Below, piece by piece: positions 52,712 to 61,567 of a stretch of 64,000 bases of DNA. Origin of the DNA: Clostridium sp. 1001271st1 H5 (GTDB lineage Bacteria > Bacillota > Clostridia > Lachnospirales > Lachnospiraceae); contig NZ_SPHO01000004.1 in NCBI RefSeq assembly GCF_005845215.1, positions 62,001 to 126,000 on the forward strand, given 5' to 3'. The position numbers and the translations under genes were made by a program. The notes under the pieces are model-generated. The model was not told where the DNA came from. It did not search any database and was given only the letters and a program-made list of their open reading frames with translations. Numbering within the stretch: the stretch's first letter is position 1; every line of letters begins with the position of its first letter.

Positions 52712-53227
52712 CTATCTTACCACAGCCCCGCGGAGCCTTAAAAGCTGCCCCTTCAGGCTGTAATCATATTCTGTATCCCCGGCCTTCAGGACAAAACCGC
52801 CCATCAGGTCCGGCTGGTTCACCAATCGGATGTTCACATCTTTTTTCTTATATTTTCTGCACAGAAACTGCTTTATTCCTGTAATCTGGGCCGCACCCGG
52901 CATGGTAACATAGTGAAGCTGCGCTTCCATGATGCCTGCCTTCTTCCGGGCATAGGCATCTCTGGCCGCTGCTATCTCCTCTGTCTGTCCGATGCATCCC
53001 GCATCACAAGCCTTTTTTAAAAAACGTACCATCAATGCAGAAAACTCGGGTTCCCTGAACACCTTCTCAATCACGGCATGCTTACTTTTCGCGGGAACCA
53101 CCGGGCTTATTAGCACCTCCGGAAGTTCCGGATTCTCCTTAAGCAGCTCTGCCGCCTTCCTGACCATTTCTTCCGGTATGCCCAGCTCATATAAAACAAT
53201 GGCATACATCCTGGCTGTCTCAGTCAT
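52712..53227 (-). CDS. atpH: F-type ATP synthase subunit delta
   Basis: 171 residues from ATG 53227 ([17 protein letters not shown]). The N-terminal helical bundle (about 1-105) binds the alpha subunits, and the C-terminal part (about 115-170, ending [23 protein letters not shown]) meets subunit b. It forms the peripheral stalk. The start lies inside the end of atpF, an 8-base overlap that couples translation. Confidence 0.93.
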   Translation of the reverse strand: MTETARMYAIVLYELGIPEEMVRKAAELLKENPELPEVLISPVVPAKSKHAVIEKVFREPEFSALMVRFLKKACDAGCIGQTEEIAAARDAYARKKAGIMEAQLHYVTMPGAAQITGIKQFLCRKYKKKDVNIRLVNQPDLMGGFVLKAGDTEYDYSLKGQLLRLRGAVVR

Positions 53228-53711
53228 TTCCTTCACCTGATTCTGCTAAAAAGCGGTTGTATAGGTTCCTGTCGCCGTCCGGTCCGCTCTGCTCGCTGAT
53301 TAACCTGGCGGCAGCTGTCATGGCCAGACCGGCCACACCGGCCTTTAAGTCATTCATGGCCTTCTCGCGCTCCAGGGCAATGGTTCTGTCCGCTTCCTCC
53401 ATCTTCCTGGCAGCGTCTGCCCTGGCCTGGGCCAGAATCTTCTCATACTCCGCGGCAGCCCTGTTCCTGGCATCCTCGATGATTCTGGAAGCTTCCTGGT
53501 CCGCATTGCCGATGGAAGCCTGGTACTGCTCTTTCATCCGGCAGGCTTCCGTCTCCCTGTTCTTTGCTTCGTCCAGGTCGTGCTCAATCATCTGCTGCCT
53601 CTCATCCAGTATCCTGCGCACCGGACCAATCAGGAAGTGCTTCATGAACAGGTATAAAACCAGAAGGTTGATAACCGTAAAGGCTACATTCCAAATGTTT
53701 AAATTTAACAT
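53220..53711 (-). CDS. atpF: F-type ATP synthase subunit b
   Basis: 163 residues: one N-terminal membrane helix (about 5-25), then a long charged coiled coil (QQMIEHDLDEAKNRETEACRMKEQY and on) typical of the stator stalk. SD AGGAAGG precedes ATG 53711. Overlaps atpH. Only one b gene is present, so the stalk is a homodimer. Confidence 0.95.
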   Translation of the reverse strand: MLNLNIWNVAFTVINLLVLYLFMKHFLIGPVRRILDERQQMIEHDLDEAKNRETEACRMKEQYQASIGNADQEASRIIEDARNRAAAEYEKILAQARADAARKMEEADRTIALEREKAMNDLKAGVAGLAMTAAARLISEQSGPDGDRNLYNRFLAESGEGND

Positions 53712-53735
53712 ATTAAGCCGCCTTCCTGCTGTAAA

Positions 53736-53960
53736 TTATTTTAAAAACAGAATGATTAAAAGGCCGATGACAAAGCCGTAAATAGCGGTTGCCTCAGCGA
53801 GGGCGCATCCCAGCAGCAGCGCCTTGGTAATCTTGCCGTCTGCCTCAGGCTGTCTTGCAATGGCGTCCACTGCCTTGGAGGTGGCCAGACCAATACCAAT
53901 ACCTGCTCCAACACCTGTAATAACTGCAACACCTGCTCCTAATGCGATTAATCCTGTCAT
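53736..53960 (-). CDS. atpE: F-type ATP synthase subunit c
   Basis: 74 residues forming two membrane helices joined by the ARQPE loop (about 35-39). The ion-carrying Glu is E56 in ALAEATAIY. The Na+ ligands known from Ilyobacter (Gln in helix 1, Ser after the Glu) are Ile23 and Ala57 here, so a proton-driven ring is predicted. SD AAGGAG precedes ATG 53960. Confidence 0.96.
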   Translation of the reverse strand: MTGLIALGAGVAVITGVGAGIGIGLATSKAVDAIARQPEADGKITKALLLGCALAEATAIYGFVIGLLIILFLK

Positions 53961-54013
53961 AATAAGACTCTCCTTTTTCTCTCAATTTTTTCTTTTTCCA
54001 TAAGGCTGCAAAC

Positions 54014-54703
54014 TTAATCCTCAATGGCTTCTTTTATATATAATGATGTGAGGAACACAAACACATATGCCTGTATCACTCCGTCAAATATATCAAAATA
54101 GAAGCTGAATGGCAGCGGCACAATAAGCGGCAGCAGATGCTTGATAAGCGCCATGACAACAATGGCGCCCAGCACGTTGCCGAACAACCGCATGCACAGG
54201 GACAATGGCCGTATAAACAGCTCCAGCACATTGATTGGCGCTATGATGGCAATGGGCTCCTCAAAGCTTTTTATCCATCCCTTGACACCCTTCCTGCGGA
54301 TGCCGGCCACTTCCACCAGCACGATACTCATCACAGCCAGGGAAACAGTCACATTCAAATCCTTGGTCGGCGACTTGAAGCCAAGAAGTCCAATCATATT
54401 GGCGATTCCTATGTATATCACCACGGTAATCAGATAGGGTATATAATCCCTTCCTTCCTTTCCCAAAAGCCCTTCAAAGAAATCATAGATAAAGGACATG
54501 CCGCTTTCCAGGGCAGCCTGCTTTTTGCTTATGTTCCTTACCTTTAGGCCATGGACCAGTATCAGGGAAGCCGCCATCATAATTGCCATGATAATCCACG
54601 TCACCACCACGGATTCCATCACATCAATACCGCCGAACAGCGGTATGGTGAACACCACATTGCAGTTAAGCTCTTCCATCAGTGATTCCACTAAACCGTT
54701 CAT
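54014..54703 (-). CDS. atpB: F-type ATP synthase subunit a
   Basis: 229 residues from ATG 54703 (AGGGGG upstream). Five to six helices. The essential stator arginine is in FIRPLSLCMRLFGNVLGA (about 158-175). It forms the two half channels next to the c ring. First gene of the operon; no atpI precedes it. A consensus promoter lies 40-70 bases upstream. Confidence 0.95.
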   Translation of the reverse strand: MNGLVESLMEELNCNVVFTIPLFGGIDVMESVVVTWIIMAIMMAASLILVHGLKVRNISKKQAALESGMSFIYDFFEGLLGKEGRDYIPYLITVVIYIGIANMIGLLGFKSPTKDLNVTVSLAVMSIVLVEVAGIRRKGVKGWIKSFEEPIAIIAPINVLELFIRPLSLCMRLFGNVLGAIVVMALIKHLLPLIVPLPFSFYFDIFDGVIQAYVFVFLTSLYIKEAIED

Positions 54704-54743
54704 ACTAAACAACCCCCTTTCTCTTCTCGTTTGCTTTTGCCTA

Positions 54744-54772
54744 TTATAGTCATCTGGTTTAATAATTTCAAA
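54744..54772 (-). promoter_or_regulatory. ATP synthase operon promoter
   Basis: On the reverse strand TTGAAA (54767-54772) and TATAAT (54744-54749) with a 17-base spacer, about 40 bases before atpB. Confidence 0.7.
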
Positions 54773-55037
54773 TACATATTATTTATAAATTGATAATATA
54801 AATGTTATGAAAATGAAAATGTAACAAATCCCGGCCCATTTTATTTTATAATTTGTATATTATATCACGACACATAAGATTGATTTTCACAGCATCTTAA
54901 CGTCAAGAAAGAAATTTGTATCATTTTGCACAATAAAAGGTTATAAAATTATATAATCTGGAACTTTTGGAAATTTCCGGGTGAAAATGTAACCGAAACG
55001 CAGGAGAAAGCCGTATGAAGATAATACCTGCAAGACA
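54773..55037. other. AT-rich intergenic region upstream of atpB
   Basis: Very AT-rich and without a plausible gene. It contains further -10-like TATAAT elements on the reverse strand (for example around 54850-54870), so the ATP synthase operon may have a second, more distant promoter. Nothing else was recognised. Confidence 0.5.
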
Positions 55038-55079
55038 ATAAAAACCCTTGGAGCCGGCCGGATATCCCCAAAGGTTTTT
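55038..55079. terminator. Bidirectional terminator downstream of the LysM gene
   Basis: AAAACCCTTGG (55041-55051) pairs with CCAAAGGTTTT (55068-55078), flanked by T-runs on both strands. It ends the leftward yneA-like transcript. Confidence 0.7.
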
Positions 55080-55157
55080 GACATATTTCATTTAAATGTC
55101 TTTCTTTTCAGATGTCTTTCTTTCTATATATATTATATGTCCGCAGGCTGGTATTGT

Positions 55158-55457
55158 TTACTCAAAATAAACCACAGTCAGATACTGCCCTGCATGGATG
55201 GTGTCCTTCTTCAGTCCATTCATCTGTTTGAGCTGACTCACATACTCGTCCATACTCATGGAACTGCCCTCCCTGTACTGGCTGGCAATCCCCCACAGAC
55301 TGTCACCTTCCTGGATACGGACACTCTTATAATAGGGAGTGGTCCTGTTCCCCTCCTCCTTAGCCATGGAAGTAAACATGGTGCGTCCCATAATAATGGA
55401 AACAAACAGTAAAACCGTAAAACATGTAGCTGTCAACCTTCTCTTTCTCACTCTCAT
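55158..55457 (-). CDS. YneA-like LysM protein, SOS cell-division inhibitor candidate
   Basis: 99 residues: a basic start, one N-terminal membrane helix (about 8-30), and a LysM domain (about 46-98, beginning [17 protein letters not shown]). This is the architecture of Bacillus YneA, which halts division during DNA damage and is encoded divergently from lexA, as here. SD GGGAGG precedes ATG 55457. Its promoter (TTGACA 55549-55554, TATAGT 55526-55531, reverse strand) contains a LexA box, and a perfect box (55500-55511) lies between promoter and start. Confidence 0.8.
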   Translation of the reverse strand: MRVRKRRLTATCFTVLLFVSIIMGRTMFTSMAKEEGNRTTPYYKSVRIQEGDSLWGIASQYREGSSMSMDEYVSQLKQMNGLKKDTIHAGQYLTVVYFE

Positions 55458-55499
55458 ATGGCAACCTCCCTGAGGCGGTTCCTTCTTGCGCGCAATACA

Positions 55500-55612
55500 G
55501 AACGTCTGTTCTTTTGTATATTCATACTATACTACCAGAACAAATGTTTGTCAAGGGCTGCAGGCAAAAAAACGAACAAAGGTTTGCATTTTCATCGAAC
55601 ATATGTTACTAT
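55500..55612. promoter_or_regulatory. Divergent SOS promoters with four LexA boxes
   Basis: GAACGTCTGTTC (55500-55511, perfect), GAACAAATGTTT (55538-55549), GAACAAAGGTTT (55574-55585) and GAACATATGTTA (55597-55608), all fitting GAAC-N4-GTTC. The lexA promoter is TTGCAT (55584-55589), 17 bases, TACTAT (55607-55612), with the last box in its spacer. Confidence 0.8.
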
Positions 55613-55639
55613 AAATATAGAAAACGCAGGAGGTTGATT

Positions 55640-56254
55640 ATGGCACAGGATAAAATTACTTCTAAGCAGCAGGAGATTTTAGAATACATCAAAGATACCA
55701 TTTTAAAGAAGGGATATCCGCCGGCTGTGCGGGAGATTTGCGAGGCAGTACATTTAAAGTCCACCTCTTCCGTCCACTCCCATCTGTCCGCCCTGGAGGA
55801 AAAGGGCTACATACGGCGTGACCCCACCAAACCCAGGACCATTGAGATTTTAGACGACACCTTCAACTTTAACCGCAGAGAGATGGTAAACATACCTCTT
55901 ATCGGAACCGTTGCCGCCGGAGAACCCATCCTTGCAGAGGAGCGGATTGAGGATTACTTCCCATTTCCTGCAGAGATTCTTCCCAACGCGGAGACGTTCA
56001 TGCTGACGGTCAAGGGAGAAAGCATGGTGGGCGCCGGAATCCTGCCCGGCGACAAGCTAATTGTGGAGCAGTGTCCCACGGCTGCCAACGGAGAGATTGT
56101 GGTGGCCCTGGTAGATGACTCAGCCACTGTCAAACGTTTTTATAAAGAGAACGGGCATTACCGCCTCCAGCCTGAGAACGACGCCATGGAGCCCATTATT
56201 ACGGATTCCGTGGAGATACTGGGCAAGGTGATTGGACTGGTCCGCATGATGTAG
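55640..56254 (+). CDS. lexA: LexA SOS repressor
   Basis: 204 residues from ATG 55640 behind AGGAGG. The winged helix (about 1-65) has [25 protein letters not shown]. The self-cleavage bond lies in VAAGEP (about 91-96). Catalytic Ser is in GESMVG and Lys in ATVKRFYK. RecA filaments trigger cleavage and induce repair genes. Autoregulated by boxes in its own promoter and divergent from the yneA-like gene. Ends in a strong hairpin. Confidence 0.96.
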   Translation: MAQDKITSKQQEILEYIKDTILKKGYPPAVREICEAVHLKSTSSVHSHLSALEEKGYIRRDPTKPRTIEILDDTFNFNRREMVNIPLIGTVAAGEPILAEERIEDYFPFPAEILPNAETFMLTVKGESMVGAGILPGDKLIVEQCPTAANGEIVVALVDDSATVKRFYKENGHYRLQPENDAMEPIITDSVEILGKVIGLVRMM

Positions 56255-56282
56255 GTACGGGTGCCTTTTATACCCCCACAGA

Positions 56283-56334
56283 AAGAACGGATATACAGAA
56301 GTCCCATACAGGCAGACTTCGTATATCCGTTCTT
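56283..56334. terminator. Bidirectional terminator between lexA and rsfS
   Basis: AAGAACGGATATAC (56283-56296) and GTATATCCGTTCTT (56321-56334) form a perfect 14-base stem, extended by AGAAGTC/GACTTC inside. It separates the convergent lexA and rsfS transcripts. Confidence 0.8.
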
Positions 56335-56366
56335 ATCGTTTCCCAACTAGTTTCAGTTCCTATTGA

Positions 56367-56717
56367 TTACAGCTCGTTCACATCCACAAACGTCTTTCCA
56401 TCCCTCCAGATTCGCTCCAAATCGTAGAACAATCTGTCTTCCCTGCAGAAGATGTGGACAATTACATCCTTGTAATCCATCAGAATCCAGTTTGCATTCT
56501 GGTAGCCCTCAATCTGCTTGCACTCACAGCCGGCCTTTTCCAGGATTTCTTCCACATTATCAGCCATGGCCTGCACCTGGTTGGCATTGCTTCCGTCAGC
56601 AATTATAAAATAATCCGCCAGGACGGATACGGACTGGATATCAATGATTTTGATGTCCTCCCCCTTTTTATCGCTGAGAGCCTGATATGCCAGTTTCACC
56701 ATTTCTTTTGAGTTCAT
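56367..56717 (-). CDS. rsfS: Ribosome silencing factor RsfS
   Basis: 116 residues of the RsfS/Iojap fold: KGEDIKIIDIQSVSVLADYFIIADG (split here) and MDYKDVIVHIFCREDRLFYDLERIW. It binds L14 on the large subunit and blocks subunit joining in poor growth. SD GGAGAA precedes ATG 56717. It overlaps the 3' end of yqeK by 50 bases. The nadD-yqeK-rsfS order is conserved in Firmicutes. Confidence 0.93.
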   Translation of the reverse strand: MNSKEMVKLAYQALSDKKGEDIKIIDIQSVSVLADYFIIADGSNANQVQAMADNVEEILEKAGCECKQIEGYQNANWILMDYKDVIVHIFCREDRLFYDLERIWRDGKTFVDVNEL

Positions 56718-57306
56718 CGCGTTCTCCTTTCACTTTCTTAAAATATTCATATGCCTGCTCCGTCATAGGGTCAATGCTTCCGCCCTTTTTTTCCAGATAA
56801 TCCAGGGTTCCTGCCAATATGGCATACATGGTCTCATCCAGGTCCTCATAGGCCATCCGCCTTATTACCGGCAGATTCTCGGCCTTGTAGCGCCTGGGTT
56901 CTATATAATCCGCTATATAGAGGATTTTATCCAGGATTGTCATGTCCGGCCTGCCGGTGGTATGGCAGCCAATGGCATCCAGGATTTCCCGGTCCGTAAT
57001 CTGGTACTTGTGCTCTGCCAGCCATTCCCCGTATTTTGCATGAAGCACGGGCAGGGCCTTGTACTCTGCATCCGTCACTTCCAGACCATGTTTCAAACAT
57101 TTTTTTAATATGATATCATCCGAATACCGTTTCCCGCAGTCATGCATCAGTCCGGCCAGCTCCGCCTTGTCCAGGTCGAAACCGTAGCGCATGGCAAGAT
57201 TCATGCAGGTGTAGGACACGCTCAGGGAATGCTCGTAGCGCATGGGCGCCAGCCTTCTCTTAAGGTCTTTCCTGAATATCATAATCTGGCTACATTGGTT
57301 TTCCAT
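56668..57306 (-). CDS. yqeK: YqeK-type HD-domain Ap4A hydrolase
   Basis: 212 residues from ATG 57306 (AAGGAGAG upstream). An HD domain shows RYEHSLSVS, LAGLMHDCGKR (the HD pair), HAKYGEWLA and IGCHTTGRPDM. YqeK hydrolyses diadenosine tetraphosphate to ADP. It lies 4 bases after nadD and overlaps rsfS, the standard Firmicute arrangement. Confidence 0.9.
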   Translation of the reverse strand: MENQCSQIMIFRKDLKRRLAPMRYEHSLSVSYTCMNLAMRYGFDLDKAELAGLMHDCGKRYSDDIILKKCLKHGLEVTDAEYKALPVLHAKYGEWLAEHKYQITDREILDAIGCHTTGRPDMTILDKILYIADYIEPRRYKAENLPVIRRMAYEDLDETMYAILAGTLDYLEKKGGSIDPMTEQAYEYFKKVKGERDELKRNGETGISGSQR

Positions 57307-57310
57307 ACAA

Positions 57311-57955
57311 TCACTCTCCTTTGCCGTCCAGGACCGGGTTCCCGGCGCCGAACCTGTACAGTCCATGGTCCATAATATATTCTTCCACTGCATCCGGCAC
57401 AAATCCATGGATAGAATACCCGTCAGCCACAGCCGCCCTTATCTCCTCCGAGGACACATCCATCTCACTGCACCGGATAGGGTAAATCCTTGCCCCATAC
57501 CTGGAAGTAAGGTATTCAATCTGCCGTTCAAAGGGCTGGTGTTTATCATGGTAGGCCCGTCCGGCCACCAGGAGCACTGCCAGCTTCATGACCAGCTCCG
57601 GGTGGAACCACTGCTCAATCTGATACAGGGAATCTGCTCCTATAATGAAATAGAACTCATCCTCCCTGTATTCCCCGCGAAGGAGGGACAGGGTCTGGGC
57701 CGTATAGGTATTTCCCTCACGCTTCAGTTCAAAATCCGAATACAGAAAATAGGGAGTATCTGCAATGGCCAGTTTAACCATACGCTCACGCATCTCTCCC
57801 TCGGTAATTTTATGATTTTTTTTGTGGGGCGGATTACCTGCCGGCATAAACCAGACCGCATCCAGCCCAAACTGCTCATAAGCTTCCCTGCCAAGCCGCA
57901 GGTGACCGTTGTGGATGGGGTCAAAGGTCCCCCCCAGTATTCCTATCTTTGCCAA
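57311..57955 (-). CDS. nadD: Nicotinate-nucleotide adenylyltransferase
   Basis: 214 residues from TTG 57955 (GAAGGGA upstream). GGTFDPIHNGHL (about 8-19) is the nucleotidyltransferase signature, and the C-terminal ISSTxIR equivalent reads VSSEEIRAAVADG. The enzyme makes deamido-NAD from nicotinate mononucleotide and ATP. Within the obgE-yhbY-nadD-yqeK-rsfS series. Confidence 0.94.
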   Translation of the reverse strand: MAKIGILGGTFDPIHNGHLRLGREAYEQFGLDAVWFMPAGNPPHKKNHKITEGEMRERMVKLAIADTPYFLYSDFELKREGNTYTAQTLSLLRGEYREDEFYFIIGADSLYQIEQWFHPELVMKLAVLLVAGRAYHDKHQPFERQIEYLTSRYGARIYPIRCSEMDVSSEEIRAAVADGYSIHGFVPDAVEEYIMDHGLYRFGAGNPVLDGKGE

Positions 57956-57996
57956 ACAAATCCCTTCTTCACATACCTTAACCGGTACCTGTCCGT

Positions 57997-58296
57997 CTAT
58001 TTCACCGGCAGCACAATCTTACGTTTCTTTTCCTCTTTGGCAGGACGGTAAAGAACGATTTTCCTGCCAATGACCTGGACCACCTGTGAATGCGTGCGCT
58101 CTGCCAGGACATCTGCGATGGAACCGCCGTCGTCCAGACAATTCTTGAGCACCGTCACCTTAATCAGTTCCCTTGCTTCCAGGGCCTCGTCCACTGCCTG
58201 GGTAATCTCCGGCGTAAGGCTGGATTTTCCAATCTGAAATACAGGGTCGATGGTCATGGCCAGGCCTTTTAAATAGGCTCTCTGCTTGCTTGTCAT
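57997..58296 (-). CDS. yhbY: YhbY (CRS1/YhbY domain) RNA-binding protein
   Basis: 99 residues. It starts MTSKQRAYLKGLAMTIDPVFQIGKSSLTPE and has the GxxG-type RNA-binding loop in VIGRKIVLYR; the tail is basic (KEEKKRKIV). It is associated with 50S precursor assembly. SD AAGGAG precedes ATG 58296. It follows obgE by 11 bases. Confidence 0.92.
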   Translation of the reverse strand: MTSKQRAYLKGLAMTIDPVFQIGKSSLTPEITQAVDEALEARELIKVTVLKNCLDDGGSIADVLAERTHSQVVQVIGRKIVLYRPAKEEKKRKIVLPVK

Positions 58297-58307
58297 AATA
58301 ACTCCTT

Positions 58308-59597
58308 CTATTTGTAATAATCAAACTCCAGCCCATACATACGGACCGTGTCGCCTTCCTCAATCCCGGCCTTCTCCAGGTCGTCCAGGATTCCCGTATT
58401 CTTAAGGAACTTCTGGAAGAAATCAAATCCCTTCTCAGAATCCAGGTTGGTGTATCCGAGCATCTTGTCGATTCTGGGACCTTCCACCACATAGGCGCCG
58501 TCATCCGCCCTGGTCACGGTATAGGGCAGGTTCCTGTCGCCCTGGTACTGGACCTCAAATTCCTTTTCAAATACAACCGGCGCATCATCCACGGTCTTAA
58601 GCAGGTCATTGATATGGTACAGAAGCTCCTTTACGCCCTTTCTGCTGACAGCAGATATGGGGAATACCTTAATGCCCTTTGGCTCAAATTCTTTTCTCAG
58701 CTCGTCAACTATAATGTCCGTATCTTCCTCTGCATACACTGCGTCCATCTTATTGGCAGCAATGACCTGAGGACGCTTTAACAGCTCCGGATTATAAGCT
58801 TCCAGCTCCTGGTTAATGGTCCTAATGTCCTCCAGAGGGTCCCTGCCCTCCACGGAAGCGCCGTCCACCACATGGACCAGGACCTTGGTGCGCTCAATGT
58901 GCTTTAAGAATGCATGTCCCAGGCCAATGCCCTCTGAGGCGCCCTCTATCAGGCCCGGGATATCCGCCATGACAAATCCGGCCCCGTCCCCCAGGTCCAC
59001 CACGCCCAGATGGGGATTCAGTGTGGTGAAATGGTAATTTGCAATCTCAGGCTTTGCATTGCTGACAACGGACAGCAGCGTGGATTTACCTACATTGGGA
59101 AAGCCCACCAGGCCCACGTCCGCAATTACTTTAAGCTCCAACTGCACCCACAGCTCTGCGCCGGGCTGTCCCGGCTGCGCATACTTGGGCACCTGCATGG
59201 TCGATGTTGCAAAATGCATATTCCCAAGACCGCCCCTGCCGCCTCTTAAGATGACTTCCCGCTGGTTGTCACCGGACATATCGGCAATGACCTTTCCTGT
59301 CTCGAAATCTTTGAGCACCGTTCCCTCCGGCACCTTCACAATCAGGTCATCGGCATCTGCTCCATGGCAGCGCTTCTTTCCGCCTTCCTGGCCGTCCTTT
59401 GCAATGTACTTGCGCACATGCCGGAAGTCCACCAGGGTGTTTTTTCCTTTGTCTACCTGGAAAATGACGTCGCCTCCGCGGCCACCGTCACCTCCGTCAG
59501 GACCGCCGTTGGGAACATACAGCTCGCGTCTGAAGGACACGTGGCCGTCTCCGCCCTTACCGGATTTAATAAATATTTTTGCGCTATCGGCAAACAT
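58308..59597 (-). CDS. obgE: Obg GTPase
   Basis: 429 residues from ATG 59597 (GGAGG upstream). The glycine-rich Obg fold (about 1-158, GGDGGRGGDVIFQ) precedes a G domain with GFPNVGKST (P-loop, about 165-173), DIPGL and NKMD. A C-terminal OCT domain (about 350-429) follows, absent in some lineages. Obg couples ribosome assembly to growth and ppGpp. Part of the L21-Prp-L27-Obg cluster. Confidence 0.96.
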   Translation of the reverse strand: MFADSAKIFIKSGKGGDGHVSFRRELYVPNGGPDGGDGGRGGDVIFQVDKGKNTLVDFRHVRKYIAKDGQEGGKKRCHGADADDLIVKVPEGTVLKDFETGKVIADMSGDNQREVILRGGRGGLGNMHFATSTMQVPKYAQPGQPGAELWVQLELKVIADVGLVGFPNVGKSTLLSVVSNAKPEIANYHFTTLNPHLGVVDLGDGAGFVMADIPGLIEGASEGIGLGHAFLKHIERTKVLVHVVDGASVEGRDPLEDIRTINQELEAYNPELLKRPQVIAANKMDAVYAEEDTDIIVDELRKEFEPKGIKVFPISAVSRKGVKELLYHINDLLKTVDDAPVVFEKEFEVQYQGDRNLPYTVTRADDGAYVVEGPRIDKMLGYTNLDSEKGFDFFQKFLKNTGILDDLEKAGIEEGDTVRMYGLEFDYYK

Positions 59598-59658
59598 ACA
59601 CAGTACCTCCTGTGGTGTGAAAAAGAGCCCCATACGCTAAGTATGGAGCCCTTCGAAA

Positions 59659-59949
59659 TTATTCGTTGATTGCCCTTGGGTATACAGAAACCTGCTTTCT
59701 GTCTCTGCCCTTTCTTTCAAACTTAACAACTCCGTCTACTAAAGCGAATAAGGTATCATCGCCACCCCTGCCTACGTTGTTGCCAGGATGAATATGGGTT
59801 CCGCGCTGCCTGTACAGAATGTTGCCAGCCAGTACGAACTGTCCGTCGGCTCTCTTAGCGCCAAGTCTCTTGGCCTCGGAGTCTCTACCGTTCTTGGTAG
59901 AACCAACACCTTTCTTATGAGCGAATAACTGAAGGTTCATCTTTAACAT
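59659..59949 (-). CDS. rpmA: 50S ribosomal protein L27 with cleavable N-terminus
   Basis: 96 residues, starting [23 protein letters not shown]. The stretch before AHKKG matches the Firmicute extension removed by the protease Prp after the LQLF motif. Removal is needed for L27 to reach the peptidyl-transferase centre. SD AAGGAGGTG precedes ATG 59949, and the prp gene lies 3 bases upstream. Confidence 0.96.
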   Translation of the reverse strand: MLKMNLQLFAHKKGVGSTKNGRDSEAKRLGAKRADGQFVLAGNILYRQRGTHIHPGNNVGRGGDDTLFALVDGVVKFERKGRDRKQVSVYPRAINE

Positions 59950-59952
59950 GTG

Positions 59953-60291
59953 TTACACCTCCTTAAACTTCACGTTAATATATGATTTCCCGTAATCCCT
60001 CTCAATATTCTGAAGTCCCAGGATAAAAGAGTTCATCAGGAGCTTTGATTCAGGACTTATATCTGAAGTGAAACGGAATTCAAACGAACCGCTCTCTCCC
60101 GCCCCGCCTTCAAATCCATCTTCCGTAAATGCCTCCACTGAATTGAAAAAGTTAAGAGCCAGGGCCGAAACCGCCGCGCAGATGATATCCTCACCCTCCC
60201 CGGCATACCCGGCATGTCCCTCCATCACAACCCCTGTGTAAACAGCATTGCCTGAATCTGTGGATTTCTTGAATACGGTTGTTTTAATCAT
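59953..60291 (-). CDS. prp: Ribosomal-processing cysteine protease Prp
   Basis: 112 residues of the Prp (YsxB) family. The catalytic His lies in MEGHAGYAG (about 25) and Cys in DIICAAVSALA (about 38). It cleaves the N-terminal extension of L27 encoded by the next gene. Located between rplU and rpmA as in most Firmicutes. Confidence 0.93.
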   Translation of the reverse strand: MIKTTVFKKSTDSGNAVYTGVVMEGHAGYAGEGEDIICAAVSALALNFFNSVEAFTEDGFEGGAGESGSFEFRFTSDISPESKLLMNSFILGLQNIERDYGKSYINVKFKEV

Positions 60292-60302
60292 ATCATTTAC
60301 AA

Positions 60303-60611
60303 TTAAGCGTTGATTTTTTCAATCTTCACCTGAGTATAAAGCTGTCTGTGGCCGTTTTTCTTGTGATAGCCAGTCTTTCTCTTATACTTGTAAACGATGA
60401 CTTTTTTAGCCTTACCTTCCTTCTCAACTGTTGCTGTAACAGTTGCGCCGGAAACGGTTGGGCATCCAATCTGCAGCTCGCCGTTGTTTACAACCAGCAC
60501 CTGGTCAAATGTTACGGTCTCGCCTGCGCCTGCGCCCAGTCTCTCTACCTTAATGACATCGCCTTCTGCTACCTTGTACTGCTTTCCGCCTGTTGCTATA
60601 ATCGCGTACAT
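60303..60611 (-). CDS. rplU: 50S ribosomal protein L21
   Basis: 102 residues from ATG 60611 (GGAGGTG upstream): [18 protein letters not shown] at the start and the basic [16 protein letters not shown] near the end. First gene of the L21-Prp-L27-Obg series and preceded by a structured leader that may feed back on expression. Confidence 0.96.
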   Translation of the reverse strand: MYAIIATGGKQYKVAEGDVIKVERLGAGAGETVTFDQVLVVNNGELQIGCPTVSGATVTATVEKEGKAKKVIVYKYKRKTGYHKKNGHRQLYTQVKIEKINA

Positions 60612-60619
60612 GAAAGGCA

Positions 60620-60720
60620 CCTCCTATTATCATTACTCGCCAGCTTCGGTGACCTGCCTTTTTCAAGGAAAAACAGGCAGACTCTTACAACCCCGCTGTG
60701 CGGCATACTGGTATATCATA
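60620..60720 (-). ncRNA. Probable L21 leader RNA
   Basis: The 100 bases before rplU hold a hairpin CTGCCT/AGGCAG around a T-rich and A-rich internal helix with loop CCTTG (about 60653-60682), then a linker to the ribosome site. Firmicutes have an L21 leader family in this place. I judge by position and hairpin, not by a covariance model. Confidence 0.5.
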
Positions 60721-60775
60721 GCATTTTCCTTTTCCGATGTCAACCGGAATTTCCAGTTTTTTTGTCAGTTTTTTG

Positions 60776-61411
60776 TCAGTTTGACACCAGTTCCACTGCG
60801 CCCGCGTCAAAGAGCTCCAGATACTGGCCTTCCCCAATATTGATTGTGACCGGCTCAAACAGCGCTCCGTATTCATCTATATAATCATAGTAATATCTCA
60901 CATCATTGTACAGGGCATAATAACCGCCGCCCGAGGTAAGGGGCGTGATGCGGTATGTGCCCGGCTCCATATCCCGTCCCGCCTTGTACATGCCGGTTGT
61001 CCCCAGGGTAATGCCCGCGCGGTCCGCCTCCACCGCATATCCCTTTGTGATTACCAGGTGCTGTCCCTTATAAAGGGTAATCAGGCCGTGGTGCTGGAAC
61101 CGGAAGGTTCCGATACGCCGCTCATCGGTATCATCCTTATACAACGTAATGGTACAAGTGGAATAAGCGTTCTGCTCCGATGTGTCCTCCGTAAAGACCG
61201 CATATTCCCCCGGCGGAATGTCCCGGCCGATGACATAGCTTCCCGGACCATAGGCAACTGCACCGGTTGATGCTTCTGTATTCTCTGTATTCTCTGTTTG
61301 CCCCGCTTGCCCCGCTTCACCGGCCCATGATACGGCCGGGTATGCCGATGCCAGCGAAAGCGCCAGAACCAGAGCGCTGATGCCCCTTATGCCTTTTGTG
61401 AATCTTATCAA
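60776..61411 (-). CDS. Secreted protein with duplicated beta repeat
   Basis: 211 residues. The signal peptide (MIRFTKGIRG, hydrophobic core, AVSWAGEA) is cut near residue 30. A low-complexity linker follows (GQAGQTENTENTEAS). Two copies of one unit follow, GSYVIGRDIPPGEYAVF (about 57-73) and GMYKAGRDMEPGTYRIT (about 139-155), each with a beta tail. The unit is common in secreted clostridial proteins of unknown role. The gene stands alone between rplU and trkH. Confidence 0.65.
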   Translation of the reverse strand: MIRFTKGIRGISALVLALSLASAYPAVSWAGEAGQAGQTENTENTEASTGAVAYGPGSYVIGRDIPPGEYAVFTEDTSEQNAYSTCTITLYKDDTDERRIGTFRFQHHGLITLYKGQHLVITKGYAVEADRAGITLGTTGMYKAGRDMEPGTYRITPLTSGGGYYALYNDVRYYYDYIDEYGALFEPVTINIGEGQYLELFDAGAVELVSN

Positions 61412-61567
61412 TCCGTTTCCTCCTTCACGATAATTCCCTTACACGCCAAACATGTATTGTGCGCGGTTTTCTTTCCTCATGGATTTCTTATGGAAATCAT
61501 ACCCCGGAGGTCGGGATTCGTCAATGAAAGTCACTGTTTTTTCACCTGCATTTCACAATTACACATC

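Noticed and set aside
60745..60790. Tandem TTTTTTGTCAG copies near the end of the secreted repeat gene
   Set aside because: Only two short T-rich copies at a 3' end; best explained as a slippage product or weak terminator, not a functional repeat.
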